Assembly (NCBI GenBank): GCA_023475715.1
Contig: JAMCVO010000781.1
Coordinates: 1-13,814 of the forward strand
Direction: 5' to 3'
DNA from: Actinomycetota bacterium
Lineage (GTDB): Bacteria; Actinomycetota; Humimicrobiia; Humimicrobiales; Humimicrobiaceae
Length of the DNA stretch: 13,814 nucleotides
The stretch's first letter is position 1. Every line of letters begins with the position of its first letter. Under the pieces are notes generated by a model. That model searched no databases and was not told the DNA's origin. It worked only from the letters and a program-made list of their open reading frames with translations. This document shows, in pieces, positions 13,096 to 13,814 of this stretch. The position numbers and the translations under genes were made by a program.

Positions 13096-13814
13096 TTTAG
13101 AAAAAATTTATAGAAAAACTCTCTTATATAAAACAGGTGTTGAATATGGAGATTACTCTCTTAATCATGTTTTAGGCTGCTCTCATGGTTGCAAATACCC
13201 ATGTTATGCAATGCTTATGGCAAAAAGATTTGGTAAAGTAAAAAACTATAATGAATGGATTAATCCTAAAATTGTAATAAATTCGCTAGAATTATTAGAA
13301 CGCGAAATTATTAAATATAAGAAAGATATAAAGTTTGTTCATCTCTGCTTTACTACAGACCCTTTCATGTTTGGAAATCAGGATGTTATAGAAATGAGTT
13401 TAAAAATAATTGAAAAATTGAATAAGTATAAAATTAAATGTAATGCACTGACAAAAGGAGTGTTGCCTCACGAACTTAAAAACACGTCTAAAGAGAATGA
13501 ATACGGTATTTCAATAATATCTTTAAATGAGATGTTTAGAATGAATTATGAACCTTTTTCAGCACCTTACGAAGGAAGAATAGAAAGTTTGCGTTTTTTA
13601 CATAATGAGGGATTTAAAACCTGGATCAGTATAGAGCCTTATCCAACTCCTAATATCGTTAACCAGGATATAGAGAGTATTTTAGATTCTATTTCTTTTG
13701 CTGATAGAATAATTTTTGGAAGGTTAAACTATAATGCCAGCGTACTTAAATACAATAATTATTTAAGTTACTACAATTATTTAAGTGAACAAGTTATAAA
13801 TTTGCAGTGCATCC
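13073..13814 (+). CDS. radical SAM three-Cys-motif protein (partial, runs off window)
   Basis: The ATG at 13073 lies inside the end of tcmP. The frame stays open for 247 codons to the window edge, so the C-terminus is missing. C36-x3-C40-x3-C44 (GCSHGCKYPCYAMLMAKRFG) is the cluster motif; it has three residues before the last Cys, not the canonical two. HLCFTTDPFMFG (90-101), ALTKG (125-129) and TWISIEPYPTPN (183-194) fit the barrel strands of the spore-photoproduct-lyase-like and TcmP-partner radical SAM proteins. Likely binds 4Fe-4S and SAM; substrate unknown. Overlap with tcmP implies one operon and coupled translation. Confidence 0.8.
   Translation, partial: MDRKNYFNLEKIYRKTLLYKTGVEYGDYSLNHVLGCSHGCKYPCYAMLMAKRFGKVKNYNEWINPKIVINSLELLEREIIKYKKDIKFVHLCFTTDPFMFGNQDVIEMSLKIIEKLNKYKIKCNALTKGVLPHELKNTSKENEYGISIISLNEMFRMNYEPFSAPYEGRIESLRFLHNEGFKTWISIEPYPTPNIVNQDIESILDSISFADRIIFGRLNYNASVLKYNNYLSYYNYLSEQVINLQCI

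Overview
This window is AT-rich bacterial DNA packed with small toxin-antitoxin (TA) modules, with broken gene remnants between them. Gene starts mostly follow Shine-Dalgarno rules and promoters look like ordinary sigma-70 (-35/-10) sites, so the host is a bacterium. I cannot place it in a phylum from the sequence. The mix (secreted protein with TolB-like repeats, DUF2779 nuclease, many VapBC-type modules, scraps of DUF234 and AbiEi genes) would suit an anaerobic or environmental lineage, but that is only an impression. No rRNA, tRNA, CRISPR array, complete IS element or integrase is visible.

Layout. Bases 1-156 hold two tandem hairpins that share a 13-base word in their loops; a small His-rich membrane protein follows (157-387). 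At 591-2026 lie a ribbon-helix-helix antitoxin, a PIN toxin and a SagB-like nitroreductase, closely spaced and on one strand. At 2124-3830 is a DUF2779 protein: a Cas4-like Fe-S/PD-(D/E)XK half plus an RNase H-like exonuclease half, interrupted by a low-complexity Ser/Thr/Asn/Gly insert. It converges on a second RHH/PIN module on the minus strand (3877-4545), whose promoter carries a perfect 26-bp palindrome. At 4773-7127 is a large secreted protein that ends in four 132-bp tandem TolB-like repeats and stops at an apparent frameshift.

From 7217 onward the region is accessory. It has a RelE/ParE-like toxin with its antitoxin (minus strand), an AbrB/PIN module (8085-8808), a remnant of a DUF234-type ATPase, a DUF6429-like protein, a frameshifted SEC-C protein that appears fused to a headless PIN toxin (9444-10540), a remnant resembling an AbiEi antitoxin, and an HTH-ImmA/IrrE regulator-protease (10858-11943). 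The right edge holds TcmP (three-Cys-motif partner protein), probably expressed from a near-leaderless mRNA, overlapping a radical SAM three-Cys protein that runs off the window.

The TA modules share a design: antitoxin first, overlapping or nearly abutting toxin, and an inverted repeat within or beside the promoter, which fits autoregulation by the TA complex. Several of these genes start with TTG. The most interesting candidates are the TcmP/radical SAM pair beside the ImmA-type regulator, the SEC-C/PIN chimera with its 4-nt frameshift signature, and the conserved-loop hairpins at the left edge.
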